A DNA stretch of 64,000 nucleotides from Gemmatimonadota bacterium (GTDB lineage: Bacteria > Gemmatimonadota > Gemmatimonadetes > Gemmatimonadales > Gemmatimonadaceae). Shown piece after piece: positions 8,211 to 15,023 of this stretch (positions within the stretch are counted from its first letter, which is position 1; each line of letters opens with the position of its first letter). The DNA lies in assembly GCA_028287235.1 (NCBI GenBank), contig JAQBQB010000030.1:124001-188000 (forward strand). The letters run 5' to 3'. The translations under genes and the position numbers were made by a program. The notes under the pieces were generated by a model that was not told where the DNA came from, searched no databases, and worked only from the letters and a program-made list of their open reading frames with translations.

Positions 8211-8498
8211 TTACTTGAGCGCGGAGCGGAGTTGCGCGTACGCCTTCTCGAGAAGCTTTTCGGTCGCCTCGTAGCGCAGCTGCTCGTCGGCGAGCGACGT
8301 CATCTCGGCTTCGAGATCGACCGGGTCTCCCGCGCTGGCCTTGCCGGTGGCGGGGTCGATCGGCAGAGCGAACCCACTTCCGTTCACCGATGCCTGCGCC
8401 ACTCGGCTCGCAATGGCGCGCGTTCGCTGCGCGCTCAGATCGAGCGCATCCTTGAGGTCGTTGGCATTGGTGGTGCGGCCGATGACGCCGAAAGACAT
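8211..8498 (-). CDS. flgB: Flagellar proximal rod protein FlgB (short form)
   Basis: The 95-residue product begins MSFGVIGRTTNANDLKDALD and ends with the FlgB-like helix DLEAEMTSLADEQLRYEATE / KLLEKAYAQLRSALK. Typical FlgB proteins are about 130 residues. Here the usual motif NxANxxTPGx is reduced to RVAQASVNGSGF, and the central variable region is almost absent. Position directly before flgC makes FlgB the best call. ATG at 8498 was chosen because residues upstream of it do not look like family sequence; the upstream frame continues to 8570. Confidence 0.82.
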   Translation of the reverse strand: MSFGVIGRTTNANDLKDALDLSAQRTRAIASRVAQASVNGSGFALPIDPATGKASAGDPVDLEAEMTSLADEQLRYEATEKLLEKAYAQLRSALK

Positions 8499-8609
8499 GA
8501 GAACAGGGGGGCAGTTGGCGGTAGTCAGGATCGAAGCGGGAGGGCGAGCCAATCCTGTGATGCGGCACACAGCAAAGGCAGGCCGTGGACCAGGATTTTG
8601 GGACCTGAA

Positions 8610-8642
8610 AAAGGCCGCGATCCAGGGAGGATCGCGGCCTTT
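8610..8642 (-). terminator. Rho-independent terminator of the acetamidase gene (possibly bidirectional)
   Basis: A perfect 14-bp stem (AAAGGCCGCGATCC, 8610-8623, pairing with 8629-8642) has a 5-base loop. On the minus strand the stem is followed by a run of T (complement of the A run at 8608-8612), so it would stop transcription coming from the acetamidase gene before it reaches flgB. Confidence 0.85.
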
Positions 8643-8679
8643 AAGTTGTTGAATGGCAATAGCTTGTGACGTCAGTCCA

Positions 8680-8707
8680 GACCCTGGACCCTAAACCCCA
8701 GACCCCG
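8680..8707. repeat. Short degenerate heptamer tandem repeat (GACCCTG-like, four units)
   Basis: Four consecutive 7-base units read GACCCTG, GACCCTA, AACCCCA, GACCCCG. They lie between the terminator and the end of the acetamidase gene. No hairpin or coding role is apparent. Confidence 0.5.
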
Positions 8708-8781
8708 TCGTTGGGTAGGTAAAAACCTCCACCTAGGCACTTTCTGCCGAGCCGTTCGTGGCGGCAGGAACGTCCGGTCGA

Positions 8782-9918
8782 CTATTGGCGCGGAGTTGTC
8801 CCAACGAAAATCGCCTTGGGAATCATGACGTGAACGCCCACCGGACCGTCGACCAGCTGCGTTACATCGACGTCGCCGGCCACGCTCACGAGTTGGTAGG
8901 CGTCCTCGCGCGTCATCCCTTTGACCTGGACGAGGAGCTCGATCGCCTGGCGAACAGCCAGCTTTGTCGCCTGGGTGAGGTCCTTGTCGATCCCCATGGC
9001 GATGTAATGGGTGGGCGTCTCGCCTCGGGGCCACGTGAGGTGCATGTCCTTGCGAACGACGAGTTGGATTTGGCCGGCGAGTGAGGTTTCCATGGCAGTG
9101 ATGTCGACTTCGCCGTTGCCCTGGCCGGCGTGTCCGTCGCCGAGCTCGAGCAGGGCGCCCTTGGTCCAGATGGGGATGTAGAGCGTGGTTCCGGTCACCA
9201 GCTCCTTATTGTCGAGGTTGCCGGCGTGGATGCCTGGAGGCGCGCTGTTGACCCGGCCCATTGAGGGCGGCGGCGCCACGCCGACGCTTCCGAAGAACGG
9301 CCTCAGTGGTATGGTAATGTTCGGGCCAAAGCGGCCGAGCATGCGGACGGTGTCGAGCTCGATGATTTTCGACTGCGATTTGCCGGGAAAATCTTCGGGA
9401 AGGAAGCCGCTTCGCGGTCCAAAGGAGTTGCACGCGTAATCGATCGCCGGCTTGATCGACTTGAAGCGCACCTCGAGCACGTCGCCGGAGTCCGCCCCTT
9501 CTACATAGATGGGGCCCGTGAGGATGTGGCCTCCCGGGCCGGTCTTCATCGTGGGGCGCGCCGCGTAGATGTCCTTCGCCAACTGCTCCACGCGGTTCGA
9601 GTCCAGCCCGGCGCGGACGAGCGACGTGGGACTGCACGTCGAGAGCGCGCGGACGGTGACTTCGTCGCCGGAATTTACGTGTAGCACCGGCTCGCCTGCG
9701 GCGTCATACCATCCCCACGCGACGGTCTTCGGCGTCGGCATGAGTGTGTACGACCTCCCGGTCGCCGGGGCGGGCCAGCTCGTGGCTCGCGCGCCGGCCG
9801 GTGTGCCGGCCGATGTGCCGGCCGGCGTGCTCGCCGACGACGACGGGGTGTGGCAACCCAGTGCCGACACCCCGCTCGAGATCACCATCATCAGTCCGAA
9901 TCGTGCCGTGGTCCTCAT
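8782..9918 (-). CDS. Acetamidase/formamidase family lipoprotein
   Basis: This 378-residue protein belongs to the FmdA/AmdA family, which hydrolyses short-chain amides to ammonia and the acid. A lipoprotein signal ends at SALGC (Cys22), so it should be exported and lipid-anchored, followed by a Thr/Ala/Pro linker. Family segments include LHVNSGDEVTVRALSTCSP, GPIYVEGADSGDVLEVRF, PPGIHAGNLDNKELVTGTTL, and LLELGDGHAGQGNGEVDITA. The start overlaps the stop of the upstream sigma-54 activator by 4 bp, so the two are co-transcribed. Substrate is not predictable. Confidence 0.88.
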   Translation of the reverse strand: MRTTARFGLMMVISSGVSALGCHTPSSSASTPAGTSAGTPAGARATSWPAPATGRSYTLMPTPKTVAWGWYDAAGEPVLHVNSGDEVTVRALSTCSPTSLVRAGLDSNRVEQLAKDIYAARPTMKTGPGGHILTGPIYVEGADSGDVLEVRFKSIKPAIDYACNSFGPRSGFLPEDFPGKSQSKIIELDTVRMLGRFGPNITIPLRPFFGSVGVAPPPSMGRVNSAPPGIHAGNLDNKELVTGTTLYIPIWTKGALLELGDGHAGQGNGEVDITAMETSLAGQIQLVVRKDMHLTWPRGETPTHYIAMGIDKDLTQATKLAVRQAIELLVQVKGMTREDAYQLVSVAGDVDVTQLVDGPVGVHVMIPKAIFVGTTPRQ

Positions 9919-11366
9919 TCGCCTCCTCCAGCGTCGGCGTCGAGCTTCGCGCCGTTGAGTTTATTTCGTAACGTTCTGACACTAATTCCCAACAGCTCCG
10001 ACGCCTTCGTGCGATTGCCGCTCGACACCTCGAGCGCCCGCTCGATCAACTTCGCCTCGGCCTCGTTCACGTTGAGCGACGTCAGCACCACGGCGCCCTC
10101 TGGCACCGCCATTGTCGCGGTGGCCGTGCCGCCGCCCACCATGGTGAGAAAGTCGTTCGAGATCCGTGTGGGCGTGGGGCCGCTCCATGCCCCACTTAGA
10201 CCGAAACGCTGGCCGTCGAAAGCGTGCATGGGGAGCAGCTTTTCGCCCGTCAGGATCACCGCCCGCTCTACAGCGTGTTGCAGCTCGCGGACGTTACCCG
10301 GCCAGTCGTACGCCTGCAACAGCTCGATTGCGTCGTGGGAGATTCCGGAAATGTCCTTGCCGATCTCCTGCGCGTAGTGCGTCGCGAACCGGTAGGCGAG
10401 GAGGGCGATGTCTTCCTTCCGCTCGCGCAGGGCGGGGAGCCGCACCGGGATGACGCTCAATCTATAGTAGAGGTCCTGCCGGAACTGGCCGGCCGCGGCG
10501 AAGGCCGCGAGGTCGCGGTTGGTCGTCGCGACGATGCGGACGTCGACTTTGATCGCGGTGGATCCGCCCACGCGCTCGAACTCCTGCTCCTGGAGCACGC
10601 GCAGGAGCTTGGCTTGGAGGTCGAGGCGCATCTCCGAGATTTCGTCGAGGAGCAGCGTACCGCCGTTGGCCCGCTCGAACGCGCCTTCCACGCGTTTGAT
10701 CGCACCCGTGAACGCGCCCTTTTCATGGCCGAACAGGGCACTTTCGATCAATCCCTCGGGAAGCGCCGCGCAATTCAGCTTGATGAACGGGCCGTCGCGG
10801 CGATCGCTCTGGGCGTGGATCGACCGCGCGAAGAGCTCCTTGCCCGTTCCCGATTCGCCCTCGAGCAGCACCGTGGCGCGAGTCGGGGCCGCGGTGGCTA
10901 TCGTCTGGAGCACCCGCCGGATGGCCGAGCTGTCGCCAATGATCTGGCGCTCGTTTCGGTATTCCATCACTTCTTTCCGGAGCCGCTCGTTTTCCCGGCG
11001 AAGGCGTACGACCTCGAGGGCCTGGTTCACGGCCAGCTCGAGCTGCTCGGGGCGGACGGGCTTCGTTATGTAGTCGATCGCCCCGGCTTTGATCGCCGCG
11101 ACCGCGTGCTCGATGCTGCCGTAGCCGGTCAGCATGATCAGCGGGGTCTCGTATCCCTCCTGCCTGAGCAGGGCGAGGAACTCGAGCCCCGTGAGCCCCG
11201 GCATCCGGTAGTCCGAGATGATCAGGTCCACGGCACCCCCCGCCAGGGCTTGGAGGGCCTGCGGGACGTTGTGCGCCGATACTGTCTGATGGCCGGCCCG
11301 CTCGAGCGTATCCTGGAGGATCAGCCCGATCGCCGGTTCGTCATCGAGACAGAGAATCGTTGCCAT
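9915..11366 (-). CDS. NtrC-family sigma-54-dependent response regulator
   Basis: A 483-residue activator with three domains. The receiver is at residues 1-120, with phospho-acceptor Asp52 in ISDYRMPG and LTGYGS / TKPV. The AAA+ domain (about 142-370) has Walker A GESGTGKE (170-177), the sigma-54-contacting GAFTGA loop (217-222), LLLDEISEM and IVATTNRDL. The C-terminal Fis-type helix-turn-helix contains RALEVSSGNRTKASELLGIS. It should open sigma-54 promoters when phosphorylated. It lies between two flagellar blocks, which suggests an FlrC/FleR-like role, but no partner kinase is adjacent and I found no convincing -24/-12 promoter near the flagellar genes. Confidence 0.95.
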   Translation of the reverse strand: MATILCLDDEPAIGLILQDTLERAGHQTVSAHNVPQALQALAGGAVDLIISDYRMPGLTGLEFLALLRQEGYETPLIMLTGYGSIEHAVAAIKAGAIDYITKPVRPEQLELAVNQALEVVRLRRENERLRKEVMEYRNERQIIGDSSAIRRVLQTIATAAPTRATVLLEGESGTGKELFARSIHAQSDRRDGPFIKLNCAALPEGLIESALFGHEKGAFTGAIKRVEGAFERANGGTLLLDEISEMRLDLQAKLLRVLQEQEFERVGGSTAIKVDVRIVATTNRDLAAFAAAGQFRQDLYYRLSVIPVRLPALRERKEDIALLAYRFATHYAQEIGKDISGISHDAIELLQAYDWPGNVRELQHAVERAVILTGEKLLPMHAFDGQRFGLSGAWSGPTPTRISNDFLTMVGGGTATATMAVPEGAVVLTSLNVNEAEAKLIERALEVSSGNRTKASELLGISVRTLRNKLNGAKLDADAGGGE

Positions 11367-11388
11367 AGAAAGATTTTAGGACAGCCGC

Positions 11389-11416
11389 TCAAGTTCGCGC
11401 GGCAGGGTGCCGATAC
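11389..11416 (+). promoter_or_regulatory. Probable sigma-28 promoter of flgL-fliW
   Basis: TCAAGTTC (11389-11396) and GCCGATAC (11409-11416) are separated by 12 bases, close to the flagellar sigma-28 consensus TAAAGTTT-N11-GCCGATAA. It lies about 130 bp upstream of the flgL ATG. Confidence 0.6.
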
Positions 11417-11547
11417 TCGGAGAAGACGCGTGGGTCCGCCGGCGCGCAACCCCCGGCGGGGACGAGGCAAGCGGGAAGCGAGACGAGGGGAAACCCTTCG
11501 ATCCTTCCCTCATCCCCGTCCCTCCTCCCACTTCCCGCGAGGTAGGC

Positions 11548-12453
11548 ATGCGAATTACCAGTAATATGATGACCTCCCAGCAGCTCGCTGGGTTGCAGAC
11601 GAACATGGCACTGTTGCAGAAGGCGCAACAGCAGGTCACGTCGGGGAAGCGCCTCAGCGCGCCGTCGGACGATCCCATGGCGACCATGTCGATCATGCAG
11701 TCGGGAAGCTCGCTTCGTGCGCTTGAACAATATCGCACCAGCGTGCAGAGCGCATCGAGCCGCCTCGGGATCGAAGATTCGGCGCTGCAGCAGCTCAGCG
11801 ACCTGATGTCGCGGGCCAAAGTGCTCGGTGTGCAGGCCTCCGGCGACACCGCGACCGCGTCGACTCGCACGCTCGCGAACACCGAGGTCCAGCAGATCTT
11901 CCAGGACATCGTCGCGATCGGCAACACCAAGTACGGCAAGGAGTATCTGTTCGGCGGCCAACAGAGCGCGACCGAACCGTTTGCCGCTACAGGAAGCGGA
12001 GCGACGCTCGACTACACGAGCACGAACCCGTCGGGACAGCGTGCGGTCGGCATTGGCGACGGGCAGACGCTCGCGCCGAACCACGACGGCACACAGATCC
12101 TGGTCAACACGGGCGTCCTCGACGCCGTCAAGTCACTCTCGGCCGCGCTCGATCCCACGTCGTCGACCTATGGGCAGGCGGGCATCTCCGCGGCGCTCAC
12201 GAAGATCGATGCCGCCTCCAACGCGGTGCAGTCGGTGGTTGGCGACACGGGTGCAACGGCGAACTCGCTCACCGTGGCGGGCCAGAACATCGACGCGCTC
12301 AAGCTCAACCTCACGACGTTCAAGTCGAATCTCGAAGAAGTCGACGTCGAGACGGCGATGACCGAGTTGACCACCCGTCAGGTGGCGTACCAGGCGGCAA
12401 TGCTCGCGACCTCCAAGGTCATGGGTCTTACACTCACTGATTATCTGCGATGA
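11548..12453 (+). CDS. flgL: Flagellar hook-associated protein 3 FlgL
   Basis: FlgL is the second hook-filament junction protein. The 301-residue product starts MRITSNMMTSQQLAGLQTNM, and has the flagellin-like N-terminal helix block with TSGKRLSAPSDDPMA and the C-terminal DVETAMTELTTRQVAYQAAM. ATG 11548 is preceded by GAGGT at about the right distance, so the longer upstream frame was not used. Its stop overlaps the fliW start by 4 bp. FlgK is not in this window. Confidence 0.93.
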   Translation: MRITSNMMTSQQLAGLQTNMALLQKAQQQVTSGKRLSAPSDDPMATMSIMQSGSSLRALEQYRTSVQSASSRLGIEDSALQQLSDLMSRAKVLGVQASGDTATASTRTLANTEVQQIFQDIVAIGNTKYGKEYLFGGQQSATEPFAATGSGATLDYTSTNPSGQRAVGIGDGQTLAPNHDGTQILVNTGVLDAVKSLSAALDPTSSTYGQAGISAALTKIDAASNAVQSVVGDTGATANSLTVAGQNIDALKLNLTTFKSNLEEVDVETAMTELTTRQVAYQAAMLATSKVMGLTLTDYLR

Positions 12454-12926
12454 GCCAGTTGACGCTCGTGGGCGCTGAGCCCGAAGAGCTGATCGTTCGG
12501 TCGGACCTGTTGGGAGATCTCACGCTTCGCCCCAGCGACACGTTCACCTTTCCGCAGGGCATCCTCGGCTTTCCGGAATGCCGCAAGTTCGGGATCGTGC
12601 GCGGGGGAAACGATCGTTTGTACTGGATGCAGTCGCTGGAATACTCGGCGCTGGTCTTCCTGCTCGTCGATCCGTTCGCGGTGTTCGACAACTACGCCGT
12701 CGACGTGCCGCCGTCGCACCTCATGCAGCTCGGCGCGCTGAACCCGGCCGACATCGCGCTACTCGCCTTCGTCACGCTGCCCGGGCAGACCGGCGAGCCG
12801 CCGACGGTGAATCTGCAAGGGCCGCTGGCGATCAACTTTCGCACGCGGCGCGCCAAGCAGATCGTGTTCGCGGAGGCGGAGTACGGGGTGCGTGTGCCGG
12901 TGGATCTGAACAACGTGATCGCCTAG
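12450..12926 (+). CDS. fliW: Flagellar assembly factor FliW
   Basis: FliW binds flagellin and antagonises CsrA, coupling flagellin synthesis to export. The 158-residue product has the family pattern: FTFPQGILGFPECRKFGI, YWMQSLEYSALVFLLVDPFA, and LLAFVTLPGQTGEPPTVNLQ then GPLAINFRTRRAKQIVF. Length is normal. It is co-transcribed with flgL and sits immediately before flagellin. A csrA gene, often adjacent to fliW, is not present here. Confidence 0.95.
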   Translation: MSQLTLVGAEPEELIVRSDLLGDLTLRPSDTFTFPQGILGFPECRKFGIVRGGNDRLYWMQSLEYSALVFLLVDPFAVFDNYAVDVPPSHLMQLGALNPADIALLAFVTLPGQTGEPPTVNLQGPLAINFRTRRAKQIVFAEAEYGVRVPVDLNNVIA

Positions 12927-12935
12927 AGAATTCTC

Positions 12936-12961
12936 AAAACCTTCGCTCTCGCGAAGGTTTT
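12936..12961 (+). terminator. Terminator-type hairpin after fliW
   Basis: An 11-bp perfect stem (AAAACCTTCGC / GCGAAGGTTTT) has a TCTC loop. It starts 10 bp after the fliW stop, with the four T of the right arm acting as the 3' U run. It separates flgL-fliW transcription from the flagellin promoter. Confidence 0.75.
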
Positions 12962-12974
12962 GCGCAGACGGCGC

Positions 12975-13001
12975 TAAAGTCGGACGAGCAACCGACGATA
13001 A
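12975..13001 (+). promoter_or_regulatory. Sigma-28 promoter of flagellin gene
   Basis: TAAAGTCG (12975-12982), an 11-base spacer and GACGATAA (12994-13001) match the sigma-28 consensus TAAAGTTT-N11-GCCGATAA in both boxes and in spacing. The expected start of transcription near 13008 gives a leader of about 70 nt before the flagellin ATG. Confidence 0.85.
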
Positions 13002-13036
13002 TGAACACCAGCGACGACGACATAGCCATCGCTACC

Positions 13037-13074
13037 GGAGCACGGACGCTCCAAAGAACAGTTCATGGAGGAAC
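13037..13074 (+). promoter_or_regulatory. Two tandem CsrA-type hairpins in flagellin leader
   Basis: Hairpin 1 (13037-13052) is GGAGC-[ACGGAC]-GCTCC. Hairpin 2 (13061-13074) is GTTC-[ATGGAG]-GAAC. Both present the CsrA hexaloop consensus ANGGAN. The GGA of hairpin 2 is part of the Shine-Dalgarno GGAGG (13067-13071), nine bases before the ATG. CsrA bound here would block translation, as at Bacillus hag, and FliW encoded just upstream would relieve it. The base pattern is seen; the regulation is inferred. Confidence 0.72.
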
Positions 13075-13080
13075 ACCACG

Positions 13081-14904
13081 ATGCGTATCAACACGAACGT
13101 CAGCGCGCTCACCGCGCTCAGCAACCTGAACAAGGTTCAGGATGCGATCGGCAGCTCGATGCAGAAGCTCTCCTCGGGCTTCCGTATCAACAAGGCGGGC
13201 GACGATGCAGCCGGACTCGGCATCTCGAACCAGATGGGCGCCGACATCAAGGCGATGACGCAGGCCTCGCGTAACGCGGAGCAGGCGGGTTCTGTGCTTC
13301 AGATCATGGACGGCGCAACGTCGAACGTCCAGTCGATCCTCGAGCGCATGAAGGAACTGGCTGCGCAGTCGGCTTCGGACACCGTCGATTCTGGCGCCCG
13401 CGGCAAGATCGACAGCGAGTTCGGCACGCTGACGTCGGAACTCGATCGTATCGTCTCCACCACGAAGTTCCAGGGTGCCTCGCTTCTGAACGGCACGTTC
13501 GGCAGCAAGGTCACGAACCTGGGCACGGTGAACGCGGCCGCGGTCGGTAGCCTCACTGGCGCGACCCACGTGGGCAGCGTCACGGTGTCGACGGCTTCGA
13601 CCCTTTCCGGCATCGCCGGCAACGTGACCGCTTCGGTCGTCAACAACGGCACGAACACCCTGGGCACGATCTCGGGTGCGACGGCGACGTTGGCCGTCCT
13701 GAACCCGACCTACGTCAACGGCCTGACGGCTGGTGGCAACCTGACCGTGACCAGCACCTCGAAGCAGACGGACCTGGCTGGTGTCAGCGGCGGAACGAAC
13801 ATCATCAGCGCCACCGTGACGGCCATTGCGGTTGGAGCGGGTGGTAGCGACGCGGCGAATGCCGCGACCCTCGCCCCGGGCACCTATCACGTTGGTCACG
13901 TCGGCGCGGCGCAGTCCGGCTCGACAGACCTCGTGGCCCTGTTCGACTCGAACAACGTGAAGGTTGCCGGTAGCGACACCACCTTCAACTCGAACGACGT
14001 TGCCATCACCTTCGCCGGTACCGGCGTCAAGCTGACGGTTGCCGGTACGACGACCGCCGCCGCTTTCGACACCGCGACGACGACCGCGAACGCGTTCACC
14101 GTGAAGCAGGAGTACAACCTGAACGTGTCCGGCGGCACGCCGCTGCAGGGTGCGCAGGCGCAGCAGACCGTGATCGACGACGGCACGGCGCAGACCGTGA
14201 CGTTCTCGAACTACGGTATCAACCTCGACATCGCGTCGGGCCCGGGTAACTACAACAACCTGAACAACAAGACCATCTCGGTCACCGCCGACAAGGCTGT
14301 GCAGCTCGACGGCACGACCACGGCTGGCGCGCCGGTTACCGCGAAGGTCAAGCTGAACGCGAACCCGGCCGCTCAGAACCTCGACTTCAACGCCACCTTC
14401 GGTGTGCACATCGTGCTCGGCGCTGGCGCGACGGCCTCGAACCTCGGCACCGAGTTCACGGCCGGCACGAACAAGATCGTCCAGAACAGCGGCACCTCGG
14501 CGCAGTTCCTCGTCAGCTCCTCGCAGAGCTACACGGGCAACGACTTGATCAGCCTTGCCGCGATCGATCTCACCTCGACCACGCTCGGCGTCAGCCGCGG
14601 CGCGATCGATCTGACCACGGCGGCCAGCGCGCAGACCGCGCTGACCACGATCGACAACGCAATCACCTCGGTTGGAACGGCGATCGGCTCGATCGGTGCC
14701 GCTGAAAACCGCGTGATGTACGCGAACACGAACGTCAAGACGGCGATCCAGAACTTCACGGCGGCGCAGTCGGCCATCAAGGACGTCGACATGGCGCAGG
14801 AAATGACGACCTTCTCGAAGAACCAGATTCTGTCCCAGGCCAGCACCGCGATGTTGGCGCAGGCGAACCAGCTTGGCCAGAGTGTCCTCAAGCTGCTCCA
14901 GTAG
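13081..14904 (+). CDS. fliC: Flagellin
   Basis: The filament subunit, 607 residues. The conserved N-terminal D0/D1 (MRINTNVSALTALSNLNKVQ, SSGFRINKAGDDAAGLGIS) and C-terminal D1/D0 (AAENRVMYANTNVKTAIQNF then QEMTTFSKNQILSQASTAML) are intact. The middle ~330 residues (about 140-490) are a Thr/Ala/Val/Gly/Asn-rich surface region. Transcription is predicted from the sigma-28 promoter at 12975 and translation control by CsrA/FliW through the leader hairpins. A strong ribosome-binding site GGAGG precedes the start. Confidence 0.97.
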   Translation: MRINTNVSALTALSNLNKVQDAIGSSMQKLSSGFRINKAGDDAAGLGISNQMGADIKAMTQASRNAEQAGSVLQIMDGATSNVQSILERMKELAAQSASDTVDSGARGKIDSEFGTLTSELDRIVSTTKFQGASLLNGTFGSKVTNLGTVNAAAVGSLTGATHVGSVTVSTASTLSGIAGNVTASVVNNGTNTLGTISGATATLAVLNPTYVNGLTAGGNLTVTSTSKQTDLAGVSGGTNIISATVTAIAVGAGGSDAANAATLAPGTYHVGHVGAAQSGSTDLVALFDSNNVKVAGSDTTFNSNDVAITFAGTGVKLTVAGTTTAAAFDTATTTANAFTVKQEYNLNVSGGTPLQGAQAQQTVIDDGTAQTVTFSNYGINLDIASGPGNYNNLNNKTISVTADKAVQLDGTTTAGAPVTAKVKLNANPAAQNLDFNATFGVHIVLGAGATASNLGTEFTAGTNKIVQNSGTSAQFLVSSSQSYTGNDLISLAAIDLTSTTLGVSRGAIDLTTAASAQTALTTIDNAITSVGTAIGSIGAAENRVMYANTNVKTAIQNFTAAQSAIKDVDMAQEMTTFSKNQILSQASTAMLAQANQLGQSVLKLLQ

Positions 14905-14923
14905 TTCGAGCCCGCTTGAAGAA

Positions 14924-14966
14924 CTCCCGAAGGCGGAAGGGCACTTTGCCCTTCCGCCTTCGGGAG
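14924..14966 (+). terminator. Strong hairpin after flagellin
   Basis: A perfect 20-bp inverted repeat (14924-14943 with 14947-14966) with a 3-base loop begins 19 bp after the flagellin stop. No T run follows, so it may act as a terminator, an mRNA 3' stabiliser, or both. Confidence 0.75.
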
Positions 14967-14986
14967 CTTCGGCTATCTGCCGATAC
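14960..14986 (+). promoter_or_regulatory. Possible sigma-28 -10 element upstream of fliD
   Basis: GCCGATAC at 14979-14986 equals the -10 box upstream of flgL, and the same CCGATACT string occurs before flgL and flgM. The -35 position (TCGGGAGC) is poor and overlaps the right arm of the flagellin hairpin, so this is weak. Confidence 0.3.
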
Positions 14987-15023
14987 TCTCCGACAGATAC
15001 AGTCGAACATTGAGGAATAAGGA

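Noticed and set aside
8499-8580. Sigma-54 promoter before flgB
   Set aside because: A TTGGCTCG...CGC string exists on the minus strand but GG to GC spacing is 11, not 10, and the -12 box is poor.
11376-12084. Minus-strand frames opposite flgL
   Set aside because: Antisense shadows; the flagellin-like N- and C-terminal motifs are on the plus strand.
13011-13129. Short frame starting at an ATG three bases after the predicted flagellin transcript start
   Set aside because: No ribosome-binding site, overlaps the flagellin start in another frame, and the peptide has no recognisable feature.
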